Part shown: positions 38,315 through 47,767 of the stretch, piece by piece
How the letters are laid out: every line of letters begins with the position of its first letter
Numbering within the stretch: position 1 is the stretch's first letter
Assembly (NCBI RefSeq): GCF_001310225.1
Contig: NZ_CP012898.1
Span: 930,001-994,000, forward strand
Source of the DNA: Pseudalgibacter alginicilyticus
Lineage (GTDB): Bacteria > Bacteroidota > Bacteroidia > Flavobacteriales > Flavobacteriaceae
Length of the DNA: 64,000 nt
Direction: 5' to 3'
Made by a program: the position numbers and the translations under genes
Notes under the pieces: model-generated
Seen by the model: only the letters and a program-made list of their open reading frames with translations
What the model was told of the DNA's origin: nothing
Databases searched by the model: none

Positions 38315-39574
38315 TCAGGTTTTTTGCTTTTTTTTCTTTGCTGCTGGGAATAACACATTATTGAGTATTAAACGATAACCAGGAGATGTTGGATGCAAGT
38401 CCAATTCCGTTTTTGCATCTCCTACCCGATGCTGATAATCTTCTGGGTCATGCCCTCCATAAAATGTAAAGAAACCCTTTCCTTTAATACCATGAATATA
38501 TTTAGCTTCGCCATTGGATTTTGTTTCTCCCATTACCAGTACATTCGATTTAATTTCATCTCTATTAAAAGCGGTAGTTTGCCCCATAAAGCCTTTAACC
38601 AAAACTGTGTGATTCTGACATAACATGGTTGGAACAGGGTCCCATTTTGCAGAAAACTCCATCAAGGAAAAATAATCTGTTGTTTGCGAAACTGTACGGT
38701 TTCTTGTCATGTCTATTGAAGAAAATTCATAAACCAAAGGATTTCTTTCTAAAGTGAAATCAGTAAATGCAAAAGTTTTGTTGTAATCTATTTTGTTTTG
38801 ATAACCCGGATCACTTGCATCGCCATCAAACATAGGCTCACAAATATCAATACCCTCTGCAGACAAAGCTATATCAAAACTATCGGTAGCACTACACATA
38901 GCAAACATAAAGCCTCCACCAACAACATAATCTCTTATTTTTAAAGCAACGTCTAATTTTTCTGAAGACACTTTATTATATCCTAGTTTTTCCGCCAATG
39001 ATTCAGCAGCTTTTTTTTCTTCAATATACCACGATGCTGCCCTGTACATACCATAAAATTTACCATATTGCCCTGTAAAATCTTCATGATGCAAGTGTAG
39101 CCAATCAAATAAAAGAAGTCCGTCATTAAGCACTTCTTCATCATAAATGGTTTCATATGGAATTTCAGCATATTGTAAAACCATGGTTACAGCATCATCC
39201 CAAGGCAATTTCCCTGAGGGCGTGTATACTGCAATTTTTGGTGCTTTTTCCAAAACAACCGCTTCCATATTTTGGCTCGGACTGCTTATTTCTTCCAAAA
39301 TACTTTCGGCTTTATCATTGGAAAGAACCTCAAAAGATACACCTCGAATCTGACATTCTTGTTGAATATCTTTTGTATCTGGCAATAAAAAAGAACCTCC
39401 TCTATAATTAAGTAACCACTGAACTTTTAATTGCTTATTAAGCACCCAATAGGTTATTCCGTAAGCCTTCAAATGATTTTTTTGGCTTTCTGCATCCATG
39501 GGAATAATTATATAAGAAGCATGGACCTCTACTCCTAAAAACATAAATAAAATTATAAAGACTATTTTTTTCAA
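38315..39574 (-). CDS. Exported protein of the 'asparagine synthetase B'-named Bacteroidota family
   Basis: 419 residues with a signal peptide (IVFIILFMFLGVEVHAS). The body has LKAYGITYWVLNKQLKVQWLLNYRGGSF, WLHLHHEDFTGQYGKFYG and GGGFMFAMCSATDSFDIALS, and ends in a lysine-rich tail. Homologues are commonly labelled asparagine synthetase B, but there is no N-terminal nucleophile cysteine, no SGGxDS ATP pyrophosphatase motif and the protein is exported, so that name should not be trusted. GGGFMFAMCSATDSF recalls class I glutamine amidotransferase-like folds. Function unknown. Confidence 0.75.
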   Translation of the reverse strand: MKKIVFIILFMFLGVEVHASYIIIPMDAESQKNHLKAYGITYWVLNKQLKVQWLLNYRGGSFLLPDTKDIQQECQIRGVSFEVLSNDKAESILEEISSPSQNMEAVVLEKAPKIAVYTPSGKLPWDDAVTMVLQYAEIPYETIYDEEVLNDGLLLFDWLHLHHEDFTGQYGKFYGMYRAASWYIEEKKAAESLAEKLGYNKVSSEKLDVALKIRDYVVGGGFMFAMCSATDSFDIALSAEGIDICEPMFDGDASDPGYQNKIDYNKTFAFTDFTLERNPLVYEFSSIDMTRNRTVSQTTDYFSLMEFSAKWDPVPTMLCQNHTVLVKGFMGQTTAFNRDEIKSNVLVMGETKSNGEAKYIHGIKGKGFFTFYGGHDPEDYQHRVGDAKTELDLHPTSPGYRLILNNVLFPAAKKKKQKT

Positions 39575-39697
39575 TTTGAAACAAAACTTTATGAAGTTTC
39601 TCTACATTTCTATATTAGAAATAACAAAAACTAATTATTTACTTGAAAGATACTTAAAAAAATACTTTACTAAATATGTTTAACAGAAGATTAATTC

Positions 39698-41239
39698 TTA
39701 AAAAGGCACCTCATTATCATCTTCGTCATTAAAGGAACTACCAAAAGCTTGGTCTGGACTGGCCTTAAAATTATCTGATTGAAATGTATCATCATTTGCT
39801 GCTGAATTCATTTTAGAATGAAACTCAAAAGGTGAATCAAAATCATCTAAATTATCAAACTTACCTAAATGACCAATAAATTTCAAACGAATATTTTCTA
39901 AACCACCATTACGGTGTTTTGCAACAATAAACTCACCTTGACCTTCGGTAGGTGAACGCTCTTCATCATCCCATTCATCAATTTTATAATACTCTGGTCT
40001 ATAAATAAACGATACAATATCAGCATCTTGCTCAATGGCTCCCGATTCACGTAAATCTGATAATAAAGGTCGTTTACTCCCCCCACGTGTTTCCACTGCA
40101 CGCGAAAGCTGTGACAAAGCAATTACTGGCACCATTAATTCTTTTGCTAAAGCCTTAAGATTTCTTGATATCATAGATATTTCTTGCTCTCGATTCCCTC
40201 CATGATTATTACCGCCTGTCATTAATTGTAAATAATCAATCATGATTAATTTAATGCCGTGCTGTGATGATAAACGACGGGCCTTGGCTCGTAAATCAAA
40301 TATTGAAAGTGAGGGGGTATCATCAATAAATAAAGGTGCTTTTTCTAAGCCTTTAACTTTTACGTTAAGCTGCTCCCATTCATGCTTTTCTAATTTTCCT
40401 GTTCTTAATTTTTCAGACGACAAGCCTGTTTCACTGGATATTAGACGGGTAATTAATTGCACTGAAGCCATCTCTAAAGAGAAAAATGCTACAGGAATAT
40501 TTTGATCTACAGCAATATTTCTTGCCATAGACAGCGTTAATGCTGTTTTACCCATACCAGGACGTGCTGCAATAATAATTAAATCAGATGGTTGCCAACC
40601 AGAAGTTAATTTATCAAGCTTATTAAAACCTGTTGGAATCCCACTTAATCCCTCTTTATTAGAAATTTCTTCAATCTTCTTTTTAGCTTGAATTACTAAA
40701 TCTTGAGCCGTTTCACTCGATTTTTTAATATTACCTTGAGTAACTTCGTATAATTTTGATTCAGCTGTATCTAATAAATCAAAAACATCTTTCGTTTCAT
40801 CGTAAGCTTCTTCTATAATTTCGTTTGAAATTTTAATCAAACTACGTTGAATAAATTTCTGTAAAATGATACGTGCATGAAACTCAATATGTGCTGAAGA
40901 GGATACTTTTTGAGTGAGTGAAATAAGATAAAAATCACCTCCAGATAATTCTAACTTAGCATTTTTCTTTAATTGTGTTGATACGGTTAATAAGTCTACA
41001 GGTTCACTATTTTCAAACAGCTGAAAAATAGCAGCAAATATGTGTTGATGCGCTTCTTTATAAAAAGCATCGGGACTTAAAATGTCTATAACTTCATCTA
41101 CCCCTTTCTTATCAATCATCATAGCACCAAGCACAACCTCTTCTAAATCAATAGCTTGTGGAGGTATCTTTCCTTTTTCAAGACTGATTAAGGTACTTCT
41201 ATCTACTTTATATCCTTTTAATTGATTGGGCTGTTCCAT
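39698..41239 (-). CDS. dnaB: Replicative DNA helicase
   Basis: 513 residues. N-terminal helical domain (IDLEEVVLGAMMIDKKGVDEV) and RecA-like C-terminal domain: Walker A IIAARPGMGKTALTLS, Walker B LIMIDYLQLM, ALSQLSRAVE and RESGAIEQDADIVSF. The acidic C-terminal tail (FNDEDDNEVPF) is usual in flavobacteria. No intein. Confidence 0.98.
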   Translation of the reverse strand: MEQPNQLKGYKVDRSTLISLEKGKIPPQAIDLEEVVLGAMMIDKKGVDEVIDILSPDAFYKEAHQHIFAAIFQLFENSEPVDLLTVSTQLKKNAKLELSGGDFYLISLTQKVSSSAHIEFHARIILQKFIQRSLIKISNEIIEEAYDETKDVFDLLDTAESKLYEVTQGNIKKSSETAQDLVIQAKKKIEEISNKEGLSGIPTGFNKLDKLTSGWQPSDLIIIAARPGMGKTALTLSMARNIAVDQNIPVAFFSLEMASVQLITRLISSETGLSSEKLRTGKLEKHEWEQLNVKVKGLEKAPLFIDDTPSLSIFDLRAKARRLSSQHGIKLIMIDYLQLMTGGNNHGGNREQEISMISRNLKALAKELMVPVIALSQLSRAVETRGGSKRPLLSDLRESGAIEQDADIVSFIYRPEYYKIDEWDDEERSPTEGQGEFIVAKHRNGGLENIRLKFIGHLGKFDNLDDFDSPFEFHSKMNSAANDDTFQSDNFKASPDQAFGSSFNDEDDNEVPF

Positions 41240-41352
41240 AACTGCGAAAGTAATTAAAAATAAGAGGTTATTGCTCCTTTTTTCTACTGTGATTATTAAC
41301 CTTTAGTTAACAATCTAACTGTTGATAACTCAAAAATATTGTGAATAACCAT

Positions 41353-41388
41353 AAAAAAAACCGAAGTATAAAACTCCAGTTTTTTTTA
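41353..41388 (-). terminator. Probable terminator after accA
   Basis: A-run and T-run of eight bases flank a short imperfect stem (ACCGAAG with CTCCAGT, two mismatches). Position just after the accA stop codon supports the call, but the stem is weak. Confidence 0.5.
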
Positions 41389-41407
41389 TTATAGCATTTT
41401 AAAAGGT

Positions 41408-42361
41408 TTAGCCTTTAAACACACCCATATTAGCATATTTATCCATACGATTTTTCACCAATTCGGTTGGTGATAAGTTTTTAAGATTCTCAAAAGATTT
41501 CACAATAGCATTGCTAACAATTTCAAATGTTTTTTCTCTGTTTCTATGAGCGCCTCCAAGTGGTTCTTTGATAATTTCATCTACCATTTTAAGCTTTTTC
41601 ATATCAGAAGCTGTTAATTTTAAAGCTTCTGCTGCTTGTTCCTTAAATTCCCAACTTCTCCAAAGAATTGAAGAACAAGATTCAGGTGAAATTACTGAAT
41701 ACCAAGTATTTTCTAACATTAAAACGGTATCTCCTACGCCAATTCCTAATGCTCCACCAGAGGCTCCTTCTCCAATAATAATAGTTATGATAGGCACTTT
41801 TAAACGGGTCATTTCCAAAATATTACGAGCAATCGCTTCTCCCTGTCCACGTTCTTCAGCCTCCAGACCAGGATATGCCCCAGGTGTATCTAAAATAGTA
41901 ACAACAGGAATACCAAATTTTTCAGCAGATTTCATCAAGCGTAAAGCTTTGCGATAACCTTCAGGGTTAGCCATTCCAAAATTTCTATACTGACGTGTTT
42001 TAGTATTGAATCCTTTTTGTTGCCCTATAAACATAAAACTTTGATTGCCAATTTTACCTAAACCTCCAATCATGGCTTTATCATCTTTAAAACCTCTATC
42101 ACCATGAAGTTCTAAAAAGGAATCTCCACAAATAGCCTTAATATAATCTAAAGTATAAGGTCTGTTAGGATGACGAGACATTTGTACACGCTGCCACGGC
42201 GTTAAATTTTTATATATTTCCTTTTGAGTTTCTTTTAATTTTGTTTCTATTTGAGAACAGGTTTCTGTAACATCCACTTCACTCTCTTCTCCAATAAGCT
42301 TACATTTTAGTAATTGATCTTCAAGTTCTTTTATTGGGAGTTCAAATTCTAAATATTCCAT
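41408..42361 (-). CDS. accA: Acetyl-CoA carboxylase carboxyltransferase subunit alpha
   Basis: 317 residues, usual length. Motifs: [80 protein letters not shown] and [12 protein letters not shown]. Forms the carboxyltransferase with AccD, which is not in this window. Catalyses the first committed step of fatty acid synthesis. Confidence 0.98.
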   Translation of the reverse strand: MEYLEFELPIKELEDQLLKCKLIGEESEVDVTETCSQIETKLKETQKEIYKNLTPWQRVQMSRHPNRPYTLDYIKAICGDSFLELHGDRGFKDDKAMIGGLGKIGNQSFMFIGQQKGFNTKTRQYRNFGMANPEGYRKALRLMKSAEKFGIPVVTILDTPGAYPGLEAEERGQGEAIARNILEMTRLKVPIITIIIGEGASGGALGIGVGDTVLMLENTWYSVISPESCSSILWRSWEFKEQAAEALKLTASDMKKLKMVDEIIKEPLGGAHRNREKTFEIVSNAIVKSFENLKNLSPTELVKNRMDKYANMGVFKG

Positions 42362-42510
42362 AAGAATTTATCATTAATCAGTTTAAAATATTAATTTTCA
42401 CAAAAGCTGAAACAACTAAGAATTAATTTTCATACAAAATGAAAATTAAATTTAGTTAGGGTTCTTTTTGGTCAGCCTACAAATATAAAAACTTTAATCT
42501 TCATAGAACA

Positions 42511-43407
42511 TTATGAACGTTTTCTTTTTAGAAATCTTAAATTTTTCAATATTACATTTAGTATAACCATGATAATAATAATGGCTGCACCGTAATAAAA
42601 AGAAGTACTCATTTTTTCTTGCTCTGGAAAAAGATACATAGCAATCAGAATACCATAAATAGGTTCTAAATTATAACTTAAAACAACGGTATATGGGCTG
42701 ATAACTTTCATGACATGGACAGAAGCTATAAAAGCATAAGCCGAACAAACTGATGCCAAAACAAATAGATATCCATAATCTAAGAAATCTAAATTAAAGA
42801 ATTCAATAGAAAAAGGTTTTTCTAAAAAAAATATAAAAATTGAAATAAATAAAACACCACTTAAAAACTCATAAAATGAAATAACTGTAGCACTATGTTT
42901 TTCTAAAAACTTGCCATTAAGTACTGCAAATAAAGACGACAAAAAAGCTGAAATTAATCCTAAAAAAATACCATATATATATTCAAATTCATTTTGGGTG
43001 ATAATAAAAACACCAAAAACAACAAAAAGCCCTATTATAATTTCATACCAAATAATTTTTCGCTTGTAAACAATAGGCTCTATAATTGAAGCAAAAAAAG
43101 CGCCTGTAGAAAACATCCCTAATGCTATGGAAATATTAGATACTTTTATCGATCCAAAAAATGCCATCCAATGTAGCGCTATAACAATTCCTGCTATTGC
43201 TAATTTAGCTAAGGATTTGGAGCTTATTTTTATATTAATTTTAGTTATTTTAATATATAAAAACATTAAAACAACCGTAAAAAGCATTCTAAACCAAACC
43301 AAAGGAATGGCATCAATAGAAATTAATTCTCCTAAAATAGCCGTAAAACCAGCTATTAAAACTAAAAAATGTAAATGAAGATGATTTTTTATTTTAGCGT
43401 TTAGCAT
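42511..43407 (-). CDS. EamA/DMT-family transporter
   Basis: 298 residues with ten hydrophobic helices in two five-helix EamA repeats. Helix patterns include IPLVWFRMLFTVVLMFLYI (first repeat) and SYNLEPIYGILIAMYLFPEQE (second repeat), the latter typical of the superfamily. Ends in a basic tail (RFLKRKRS). Its start overlaps the preceding LptF/G-type gene by 14 bases, so the two are one transcript. Substrate unknown, probably a small metabolite for export. Confidence 0.88.
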   Translation of the reverse strand: MLNAKIKNHLHLHFLVLIAGFTAILGELISIDAIPLVWFRMLFTVVLMFLYIKITKINIKISSKSLAKLAIAGIVIALHWMAFFGSIKVSNISIALGMFSTGAFFASIIEPIVYKRKIIWYEIIIGLFVVFGVFIITQNEFEYIYGIFLGLISAFLSSLFAVLNGKFLEKHSATVISFYEFLSGVLFISIFIFFLEKPFSIEFFNLDFLDYGYLFVLASVCSAYAFIASVHVMKVISPYTVVLSYNLEPIYGILIAMYLFPEQEKMSTSFYYGAAIIIIMVILNVILKNLRFLKRKRS

Positions 43408-44470
43408 TGTACAGAAGATAAGCTGCTAACACACCAAAAATAACATTTGGAAACCATACGGCTATCATGGGAGAAAAATTAGATTGCTCTGCCATAACAC
43501 CAAAAATTTTATCAAAAAACACAAACACCATAGCTATACAAATACCCACCGCTAAGTTAACTCCCATACCGCCTCGGCGCTTCATAGCAGATACTGATAC
43601 CGCGATTATAGTTAATATAAATATGGCAACAGGCAAACTCCACTTTCTGTATTTTACAAGTTGATACCTACCAATATTTGAAGACCCTCTTTTTTCTTCT
43701 TTATCAATAAATTCCACCAATTCGTCATAAGGAAGAATTTCAGCTTCATAAATTACAGGCACCAAATCTTTAACTTCAAAATCAAATAAAGTATCTTTCC
43801 TTTTTGCCCTTTCTATTACATCCTCAAATTCACCCACATGGCGTTTTACATAATCTGTTAATACATAAACAGTATCCTCTTCTACATATTTAATAGATTT
43901 AGCATCTATTTTATAGGTTAAAACATTGTCTTCAAAATGTTCTAATGTGAAATTATAACCCAATTTTGATTTCGTATTAAAACTACTTACATAAATAAAA
44001 TCGTTGTCATTAATTTGCCTATAAACATTTTGATCTTGACTATCCTTTCGGGTAGGATGGAAATATTTAAAATCAAATTCATTAAAACCTTTACTCGCAT
44101 CAGGGGCTAAAAACAGCCCTAACATAAGTGCCATAAAGGCAATAATACTTGCTCCTATTAAATATGGCCTTAAAAATCTTGAAAACGAGACCCCCGAACT
44201 TAAAAATGCTATAATTTCTGTATTGTTTGCTAATTTTGAAGTAAACCAAATAACAGACAGAAACAAAAACAAGGGAAAAAGTATGTTTGCAAAATAAATA
44301 GTAAAATCATAAAGATATATAAGCACTTCTCCTAATGGTACTTCGTTTTCAAGTATTTTCCCAATTTTTTCAGCTAAGTGTACTGTTATTCCAATTGGAA
44401 TAAACAGTAATAACATCATTAAAAATGTAAGTAAATAACGTTTTAATATGTACCAATCAAGTATTTTCAT
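43394..44470 (-). CDS. LptF/LptG-family lipopolysaccharide export permease
   Basis: 358 residues of the YjgP/YjgQ family. Starts MKILDWYILKRYLLTFL, three N-terminal helices, a large periplasmic beta-jellyroll domain (about residues 125-265, e.g. YVSSFNTKSKLGYNFTLEHFED), and three C-terminal helices. It should work with LptB and the LptC/LptA-type bridge; an OstA-like protein is encoded at 25458-27206. Second permease copy must lie elsewhere. Follows tgt by 5 bases. Confidence 0.92.
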   Translation of the reverse strand: MKILDWYILKRYLLTFLMMLLLFIPIGITVHLAEKIGKILENEVPLGEVLIYLYDFTIYFANILFPLFLFLSVIWFTSKLANNTEIIAFLSSGVSFSRFLRPYLIGASIIAFMALMLGLFLAPDASKGFNEFDFKYFHPTRKDSQDQNVYRQINDNDFIYVSSFNTKSKLGYNFTLEHFEDNVLTYKIDAKSIKYVEEDTVYVLTDYVKRHVGEFEDVIERAKRKDTLFDFEVKDLVPVIYEAEILPYDELVEFIDKEEKRGSSNIGRYQLVKYRKWSLPVAIFILTIIAVSVSAMKRRGGMGVNLAVGICIAMVFVFFDKIFGVMAEQSNFSPMIAVWFPNVIFGVLAAYLLYNAKR

Positions 44471-44475
44471 TTAAA

Positions 44476-45606
44476 CTATAATCGCTTATCCATTTGTTTT
44501 ACCATCATATCTTTCCATACTCTAAAATCTCCTGCTAAGATATGTTTTCTTGCCTCTCTAACCAACCACAAATAAAATCCTAAATTATGAATTGTAGCTA
44601 TTTGAGCTCCTAACCTTTCATTTACAGAAAACAAATGACGTAAATATGCTTTTGAATAATCTGTATCTACAAAAGTTATCCCCATAGCATCAACTGGTGA
44701 AAAGTCATTGGCCCATTTTAGGTTTTTAATATTAACTGTACCGTGTGCTGTAAACAACATCCCATTTCTAGCATTTCTTGTGGGCATAACGCAGTCAAAC
44801 ATATCAATACCTAGGGCAATATTTTCTAAAATGTTGATAGGAGTTCCTACTCCCATCAAATATCGGGGTTTATCTTCTGGCAAAACTTCACAAACCACCT
44901 CTGTCATCGCATACATCTCTTCTGCAGGCTCACCAACAGATAAACCACCTATAGCATTCCCAACCGCCCCAGTATTAGCTATATATTCAGCTGATTGTTT
45001 TCGTAAATCTTTATAGGTACTTCCTTGAACTATAGGAAAGAAAGCCTGATTATAATCATATTTAAGTGGTGTTTTTTTTAAATGACTGATACACCTATCC
45101 AACCAGCGATGCGTCATATGCATAGAACGTTTGGCATAATTATATTCACATGGATAGGGCGTACATTCATCAAAAGCCATGATAATATCTGCTCCAATAG
45201 AACGTTGAATTTCCATAACATTTTCTGGTGTAAATGTATGGTAACTACCATCAATATGTGATTTAAACTTAACACCTTCTTCTTTTATCTTTCTGTTTGA
45301 AGACAATGAATACACTTGATACCCACCAGAATCTGTTAAAATATTTCTGTCCCAATTCATGAATTTATGAATCCCTCCTGCTTGTTCCAAAATAGGTGTT
45401 TGAGGTCGCAGGTATAAATGATATGTATTACCAAGAATAATATCTGGATTAATATCCTGCTTTAATTCTCTTTGGTGCACCCCTTTTACAGAAGCCACCG
45501 TACCTACTGGCATAAAAATGGGAGTTTCTATAACACCGTGGTCTGTTTTTATAGTTGCTGCCCTTGCTTTACTTTGTAAATCTTTTGCTTTTAATTCAAA
45601 TTTCAT
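44476..45606 (-). CDS. tgt: tRNA-guanine transglycosylase, zinc cysteines absent
   Basis: 376 residues from the ATG at 45606 (MKFELKAKDLQSKARAA); an ATG three codons earlier (45615) is also possible. It exchanges guanine 34 for preQ1 in tRNAs for Asp, Asn, His and Tyr. Catalytic regions are intact: LTDSGGYQVYSL with the first Asp, IGGLSVGEPAEEMY and FDCVMPTRNARNG with the nucleophile Asp. Where E. coli Tgt has ECDCYTCRNYSRAYL, this protein reads MGITFVDTDYSKAYL, so all three zinc-binding cysteines are replaced while the fourth ligand position (TIHNLGFY) keeps its His. Heads a minus-strand operon with the LptF/G and EamA genes. Confidence 0.96.
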   Translation of the reverse strand: MKFELKAKDLQSKARAATIKTDHGVIETPIFMPVGTVASVKGVHQRELKQDINPDIILGNTYHLYLRPQTPILEQAGGIHKFMNWDRNILTDSGGYQVYSLSSNRKIKEEGVKFKSHIDGSYHTFTPENVMEIQRSIGADIIMAFDECTPYPCEYNYAKRSMHMTHRWLDRCISHLKKTPLKYDYNQAFFPIVQGSTYKDLRKQSAEYIANTGAVGNAIGGLSVGEPAEEMYAMTEVVCEVLPEDKPRYLMGVGTPINILENIALGIDMFDCVMPTRNARNGMLFTAHGTVNIKNLKWANDFSPVDAMGITFVDTDYSKAYLRHLFSVNERLGAQIATIHNLGFYLWLVREARKHILAGDFRVWKDMMVKQMDKRL

Positions 45607-45615
45607 GCGATACAT

Positions 45616-45964
45616 TAATCAGTTGGCAAACCTACATATTTTTTTAATTATAATGTATTTAGATATGGTATAAGTATATAAAATTATGAAAAGATGTATC
45701 ATTATTTTTCTTCAATAACAGATTCTATTTTGAATAGAATTAAAATGAAGTTTCAACAAATACCACACCCTTATTTTATTTAAAATCTAAAAAGAACACT
45801 AATATGCTACAAAATATGATTAAATGAAAGTTTGCTAATTTTTTAATCGACAAAATACAGAATTAGCAAATAATTTCAGCTGCAAAGATTAAACCTATAA
45901 AATAATTCTCTTTTGGCAGCGTTTTTGATACTATGACTAAGTCGAATCTAAAAAAAAGAGTATT
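45616..45964. other. Intergenic region ahead of the beta-barrel gene, with two inverted repeats
   Basis: 349 bases between the divergently read tgt and the beta-barrel protein gene; no coding signal. It carries ATTCTATT-TTG-AATAGAAT at 45722-45740 (8-bp arms) and TTTGCTAATT at 45831-45840 with its exact inverse AATTAGCAAA at 45861-45870 (10-bp arms, 20-base spacer). Neither has a U-tract, so operators or leader structures are more likely than terminators. I found no convincing -7 box for either gene. Confidence 0.5.
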
Positions 45965-46600
45965 ATGAAAAAAACGGATAATCTACACAAAAATTTAAAA
46001 AATCATTTTTCAACAGGTAAACTTATTCTATTAGGATTAACCCTTACATTATTATCCTTTACTGGTTATGCACAAACAGTTAATGGCGTTGGTTTTAAAG
46101 GAGGCTTAAATTATAATGGCAATGGTGATTATTTTGAATCTATTGGAGATAACGCGCAACACCCTGATAGAAGTGTTGGCTACCATTTAGGACTTTTTGG
46201 TAAGATAGGAAACAAAGTATATTTTAGACCAGAAGTAGTTTATACCGCCACTAAAAGTGATTACAATGATGACAGTTTCAAAATGCAAAAATTAGATGCA
46301 CCTCTATTGGTTGGTATTAAAGTGTTAGGTCCTGTTAGCGTTTTTGCTGGACCATCATTCCAATACATATTAGATACTGAATTTGATGGCATTGCTATTA
46401 ATGACGTTGAAAATGATTTTAGTGTAGGCCTTAATTTTGGTATTGGGCTTAACATTAACAAATTTGGTATTGATTTAAGATACGAGCGAGGATTTAGCGA
46501 CAATGAAGCTACTTTTATAAATGACAATATTGTTAGTACTGGTAGTCGAATAGACACACGCCCTGATCAATTGATTTTAAGTTTATCTCTTATACTTTGA
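45965..46600 (+). CDS. Outer-membrane beta-barrel protein (porin-like, OMP_b-brl type)
   Basis: 211 residues. Signal peptide LILLGLTLTLLSFTGYAQ after a long polar N-region, then alternating strands (VGFKGGLNYNGNGDYF, GYHLGLFGKIGNKVYFRPEVVY, LDAPLLVGIKVLGPVSVFAGPSF-like, FGIDLRYERGFS) and the C-terminal strand QLILSLSLIL ending without an aromatic residue. The size suggests an eight-stranded barrel. Function unknown. Confidence 0.85.
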   Translation: MKKTDNLHKNLKNHFSTGKLILLGLTLTLLSFTGYAQTVNGVGFKGGLNYNGNGDYFESIGDNAQHPDRSVGYHLGLFGKIGNKVYFRPEVVYTATKSDYNDDSFKMQKLDAPLLVGIKVLGPVSVFAGPSFQYILDTEFDGIAINDVENDFSVGLNFGIGLNINKFGIDLRYERGFSDNEATFINDNIVSTGSRIDTRPDQLILSLSLIL

Positions 46601-46610
46601 GAGTATTAAA

Positions 46611-46645
46611 AACAAAAAATCTCGCAATTAGCGAGATTTTTTGTT
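46611..46645. terminator. Bidirectional terminator between beta-barrel and FKBP genes
   Basis: Perfect 15-bp stem, core AAAAAATCTCGC / GCGAGATTTTTT with AACA/TGTT extensions, loop of five. It lies between two converging genes and ends one base from the FKBP stop codon. Confidence 0.92.
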
Positions 46646-47578
46646 TTATAAAATATTTGCTTCTGTTTCTTCAGGATCTAAATACCTGGGAATACCATTT
46701 TTACCAATGTCGTTAGTTGGGTCACCATCGCCATCAATATCCTCCCTAATGGTTGGTACACCATCGCCATCGTCGTCAGTATCAATTATATTAAGGGTAC
46801 CATCGCCATCAGTATCATCTAATTCATCATCATCTGTTGTGAAAAATTCGCCATCACCATTTAAGTCTTCTTTCCAAGATGGTACACCATCATTGTCATG
46901 ATCATTCTCTTGCATTTCAAATAAATCAAACTTAAAAACTAATGGAGAGTATGATGAAATATTAGTTGAACCACTGGCAAAATAACCTAACCCTGAAGGT
47001 ACAAACATAACACCTGCACCATGATTTGAATAACTAACCGTACCATCTCCATTTTCCACAAATCCCTCTGCAGTTTTAAATAATGGCAATATTTTTCGCC
47101 ATCCTGCAATAGCTCCTGTTAAATCAAACTCTACGGGATTAACTGAACTATCAAACACATTTTCATCCAATGTATATCCTTCATAATTTACTCGCACATT
47201 GTCTGCAAAGGTTGGGGTTTCTCCGGCACCTTCATTTAACGTAAGATAATAAACATTATATAGTGTTTCAGCATAGGTAACTTGTATACTATCTAAAGCA
47301 GCTGATCCAAACAATAATTTGTTATTTTCTGGGTCAGGAATTTCTCCATCTACTTCAGTTATAATTAAATCTGCAATACTTCCATTTGTGTTTTCAAATG
47401 TACCCGCGTTGTAATAATGCGATTTTAAATATGTAACAATAGAATCATTGTCAGTAATTTGTTGTTCAGTTCTGTCTCTGAGTTCTACTTCTATATATTC
47501 ATCTTCATCATCTTTTTTACAAGCAATAAATCCCATGGCAACACATACAAAAGCTACTATTATTTTTTTTAATTTCAT
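46646..47578 (-). CDS. FKBP-type peptidyl-prolyl isomerase lipoprotein with acidic calcium-binding-like tail
   Basis: 310 residues from the ATG at 47578 (MKLKKIIVAFVC); the reading frame runs open to 47605. Lipoprotein signal ends MGFIACKKDDEDE, Cys20-22 region. The FKBP domain spans about residues 120-235 (VRVNYEGYTLDENVFDSS, GAGVMFVPSGLGYF). From about 240 the tail is dense in Asp: DHDNDGVPSWKEDLNGDG, DDTDGDGTLNIIDTDDDGDG, IDGDGDPTND, which resemble thrombospondin type 3 / dockerin-like calcium-binding repeats. Likely a periplasmic or surface foldase. Confidence 0.9.
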   Translation of the reverse strand: MKLKKIIVAFVCVAMGFIACKKDDEDEYIEVELRDRTEQQITDNDSIVTYLKSHYYNAGTFENTNGSIADLIITEVDGEIPDPENNKLLFGSAALDSIQVTYAETLYNVYYLTLNEGAGETPTFADNVRVNYEGYTLDENVFDSSVNPVEFDLTGAIAGWRKILPLFKTAEGFVENGDGTVSYSNHGAGVMFVPSGLGYFASGSTNISSYSPLVFKFDLFEMQENDHDNDGVPSWKEDLNGDGEFFTTDDDELDDTDGDGTLNIIDTDDDGDGVPTIREDIDGDGDPTNDIGKNGIPRYLDPEETEANIL

Positions 47579-47767
47579 TTGAATTTTTTTTTGTAAAAAC
47601 GACACATTAAAATTTCAAGTGTCTTAAATTATATTCAACCTTCTTTATTATTTAAGTAATTTAATTTTAAGAAATGAATATTACTAAATTGCTTATTTTT
47701 GGAGCGCAAGATACAATTTTAATATTTTCTTGCACAACAAGATTAACGTAGTTTTTACAATAATTGT

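Noticed and set aside
38315-39574. Asparagine synthetase B as a functional call
   Set aside because: Signal peptide and absence of the glutaminase cysteine and ATP-binding motif.
41568-41957. 129-codon plus-strand frame inside accA
   Set aside because: Opposite strand of the conserved accA core, proline- and serine-rich without family resemblance; a shadow.
44476-45606. Frameshift or sequencing error as the cause of the missing Tgt cysteines
   Set aside because: The alignment is gap-free on both sides of the changed residues and the frame is open to a normal C-terminus; I also recall similar sequences in other flavobacteria.
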